Part shown: piece by piece, positions 62,423-64,000 of the stretch | How positions within the stretch are numbered: the first letter of the stretch is position 1 | Layout of the letters: every line of letters starts with the position of its first letter | Assembly (NCBI GenBank): GCA_947650285.1 | Contig: CANTFL010001223.1 | Location: 62,001-126,000 of the forward strand | Reading direction: 5' to 3' | Source: Hyaloperonospora brassicae | Lineage: Eukaryota; Oomycota; Peronosporomycetes; Peronosporales; Peronosporaceae | DNA: 64,000 nt | Made by a program: the position numbers and the translations under genes | The notes under the pieces: generated by a model | Databases searched by the model: none | What the model was told of the DNA's origin: nothing | The model's input: the letters and a program-made list of their open reading frames with translations, nothing else

Positions 62423-63079
62423 GGACCATCTGTGCTCGTCACCCGTAAACACTATGGAAAAGTTCAAAATTCAAGTTTGCGCATCCCACGCACGCACTTG
62501 GTCTGAGAAGCAGCCATCACTGTCGCTGCGTCCTGACATGAACTGCAGCTCAAACTCGCTCGTGTTGGGTGCTCTGCGTCGAAATGGAAAACCATAGCCG
62601 AGAAAGAACCCGTCTCGACGCGAAGCTGTTGGTGTGACAGGGCGGACTGCGTTCTCCTCGCCGTCGTTTGCGCCCAACAGCACTGCTTTGTTGTACCTGC
62701 CCAGCCGGTTTTATATGAGAAACGCACGAGGCAGAAACCAGATGCCACTAATGACTCAGCGTCCGACGCGTCCGTTCCCTTTTTTCGCATCGACTGGGCC
62801 AGCCGTCCCGAGCGGTGCGAAAGGCACGACCGCAATCGTGTGCAAAACTCACGCCGAGCGTCGACGAAGCATTGAAGGCAGCAAAAGGGCTCTCAAAATA
62901 TAAAAACACACACACGTGTGCGACGGAACGGGCAGGAGGAGTGTCTAGACCGCAAAGGGCTCCGTGTCCCACCGCTGCGGACACTGTGCCCACACTGCAA
63001 ATCGACACCTCGTCGGCAAGTTGCACCCACCCCCGCGAGAAAAGGCGGTCAAGCAATTGAGTCTCGACCGACATCACCA
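62423..63079. other. intergenic, possible minus-strand spliced gene end
   Basis: A minus-strand frame near 62683-62471 (FELQFMSGRSDSDG) could be a terminal exon, with a plausible intron just upstream. No family was recognised. Confidence 0.3.
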
Positions 63080-63190
63080 CCAGCAACAACAACAACAGAC
63101 AGCAGACAACAGCAACAAAAGACAATAGACAGCAGACAACAGCAACAGACAGCAGACAACAGACAACAACAACAGACAGCAGACAACACG
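63080..63190 (+). repeat. imperfect CAA/CAG-rich repeat
   Basis: Recurring units of the type ACAGACAGCAGACAACAGCA, about 20 bases with variable ends, upstream of the RING gene. Probably a 5' non-coding low-complexity tract. Confidence 0.65.
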
Positions 63191-63447
63191 TCTGTCGATC
63201 GTCACCACCGCCTCGAAAACAACGTTCGAGAAAGGCCGCACATCCACATCCACACGCGGGTTTCTGACTCGCCTGTTGCGTGACGCCCACATCCGCATCC
63301 GACACAAACGCACGACACGCGTCGCTGCCATTGCACTGCGTGAAGGGCAAAAAGACGTCGCAATCCTCTCGAGCTCATCATTTCCAGCCGTCGTCATCAC
63401 CGCCTGCGACCGCGCGAAAAGGGTCAGTTGCTACTGCTAGTGCCGAT

Positions 63448-64000
63448 ATGGACCTCGCGATCCGCGTCAACGTGCGCTACGCGGCCCCCGTCGACTCGCA
63501 ACTCAAAGACGCACTGCGCCTCTTCAAGAGCGCGCGGTGGGTCCACTCCATCATCCGGTACATCGTCCCGCAGCTCAACAGTGTGTCCCCCGCGGCGCTG
63601 CACGTGCTCCAGACGCTCAAGCGCAGTCCCGCCGTCGTGCGCCCGCCACCCGACGGCAGCGCCGCCGTCTGCGTCGTCTGCATGGAAACCCTCACGTCGC
63701 CCTGTGCGGAGCTGCCGCTGTGCCGCCACCAGTTCCACGCGCGCTGCATCGCGCCGTGGCTCAAGACCCACAGCTCGTGCCCCACGTGCCGCCAGCAGCT
63801 GCCCACGGACGCCTATGCGAGCTACAGCGTCTACGCGATCAACACGACTGTCGTTCTGCAGCAGTCGCAGTCGGCCCTGTCGCCCGCCGATCTGCTCGAG
63901 CTCTCGGCCAGCAATCAGGTGATTCGAGCCATTGTGAACGCGCGCGTGCGGCGCAATCCCATCGCCACGACGCGATCGGCGGCGGGAAGCAGTGTACCCA
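63448..64000 (+). CDS. RING-H2 finger protein, probable E3 ubiquitin ligase (cut by window end)
   Basis: The frame from ATG 63448 (MDLAIRVNVRYAAP) stays open to the end of the window, 184 codons. A RING-H2 finger spans about residues 75-115: C-x2-C (CVVC), C-x-H-x2-H-x2-C (CRHQFHARC), then PWLKTHSSCPTCR, so all eight zinc ligands are present. Such proteins recruit an E2 enzyme. N-terminal part: a helical 70-residue domain of unknown kind. High GC compared with the left half of the window. The C terminus is missing. Confidence 0.85.
   Translation, partial: MDLAIRVNVRYAAPVDSQLKDALRLFKSARWVHSIIRYIVPQLNSVSPAALHVLQTLKRSPAVVRPPPDGSAAVCVVCMETLTSPCAELPLCRHQFHARCIAPWLKTHSSCPTCRQQLPTDAYASYSVYAINTTVVLQQSQSALSPADLLELSASNQVIRAIVNARVRRNPIATTRSAAGSSVP

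Noticed and set aside
63080..63190. CRISPR-like array
   Set aside because: The repeats are imperfect, contiguous CAA/CAG units without spacers, in a eukaryotic genome.
62748..63350. Minus-strand 200-codon ORF rich in Val/Cys/Leu
   Set aside because: It is the complement of the CAA/CAG repeat and upstream region of the RING gene; the hydrophobic runs come from the repeat.
63428..63922. Plus-strand 164-codon Arg/Ser-rich ORF over the RING gene
   Set aside because: It is a frame-shifted shadow; the RING-H2 frame starting at 63448 explains the sequence.

Overview
The window looks like nuclear DNA of an oomycete (Phytophthora or downy-mildew type). This rests on many 60-100 n GT-AG introns, compact host genes on both strands, chromodomain Ty3/gypsy retrotransposons, a TKL kinase with a membrane segment, a single-gene FYVE-CCT-PIPK (Fab1) lipid kinase and a phosphoseryl-tRNA(Sec) kinase. 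Species cannot be fixed from the sequence alone. Exon structures were derived by hand from splice signals, reading-frame continuity and family motifs.

Positions 1-9550 are AT-rich and gene-poor. They hold one clear tRNA-Val(UAC), two tRNA-like fragments and a degenerate minisatellite. Positions 9551-20412 are a composite Ty3/gypsy element (called A here) on the minus strand. Outer LTRs of 445 bp are flanked by a perfect 5-bp duplication (CCGTT), and a third, diverged LTR sits inside with a second copy of the 3' internal region. Gag and pol are broken. A 572-codon open frame (aORF) runs antisense over the chromodomain and integrase tail. Nearly the whole element is a chain of short perfect inverted repeats, and several stems show compensatory changes between the two internal copies. 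Positions 21066-28748 hold a second, unrelated gypsy element (B) on the plus strand, also defective and also with an antisense frame beside its 3' LTR.

From 28.8 kb on the DNA is host gene space: an unresolved minus-strand gene candidate (29.6-31.2 kb), an unknown 483-aa protein, an AMP-binding (acyl-CoA synthetase-like) protein, a DCAF7/WDR68 WD40 protein, Fab1/PIKfyve, COG2, a membrane-anchored cysteine synthase-like enzyme, organellar glutamyl-tRNA synthetase, PSTK, a small membrane protein, a TKL receptor-like kinase, UBL5/Hub1, SGF11 and a RING-H2 protein cut by the window end.

The host genes do not form one pathway; they are a typical dense oomycete gene island next to a transposon-filled gap. 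The most unusual biology is in the retroelements: the hairpin chain with covariation, and the antisense coiled-coil gene.
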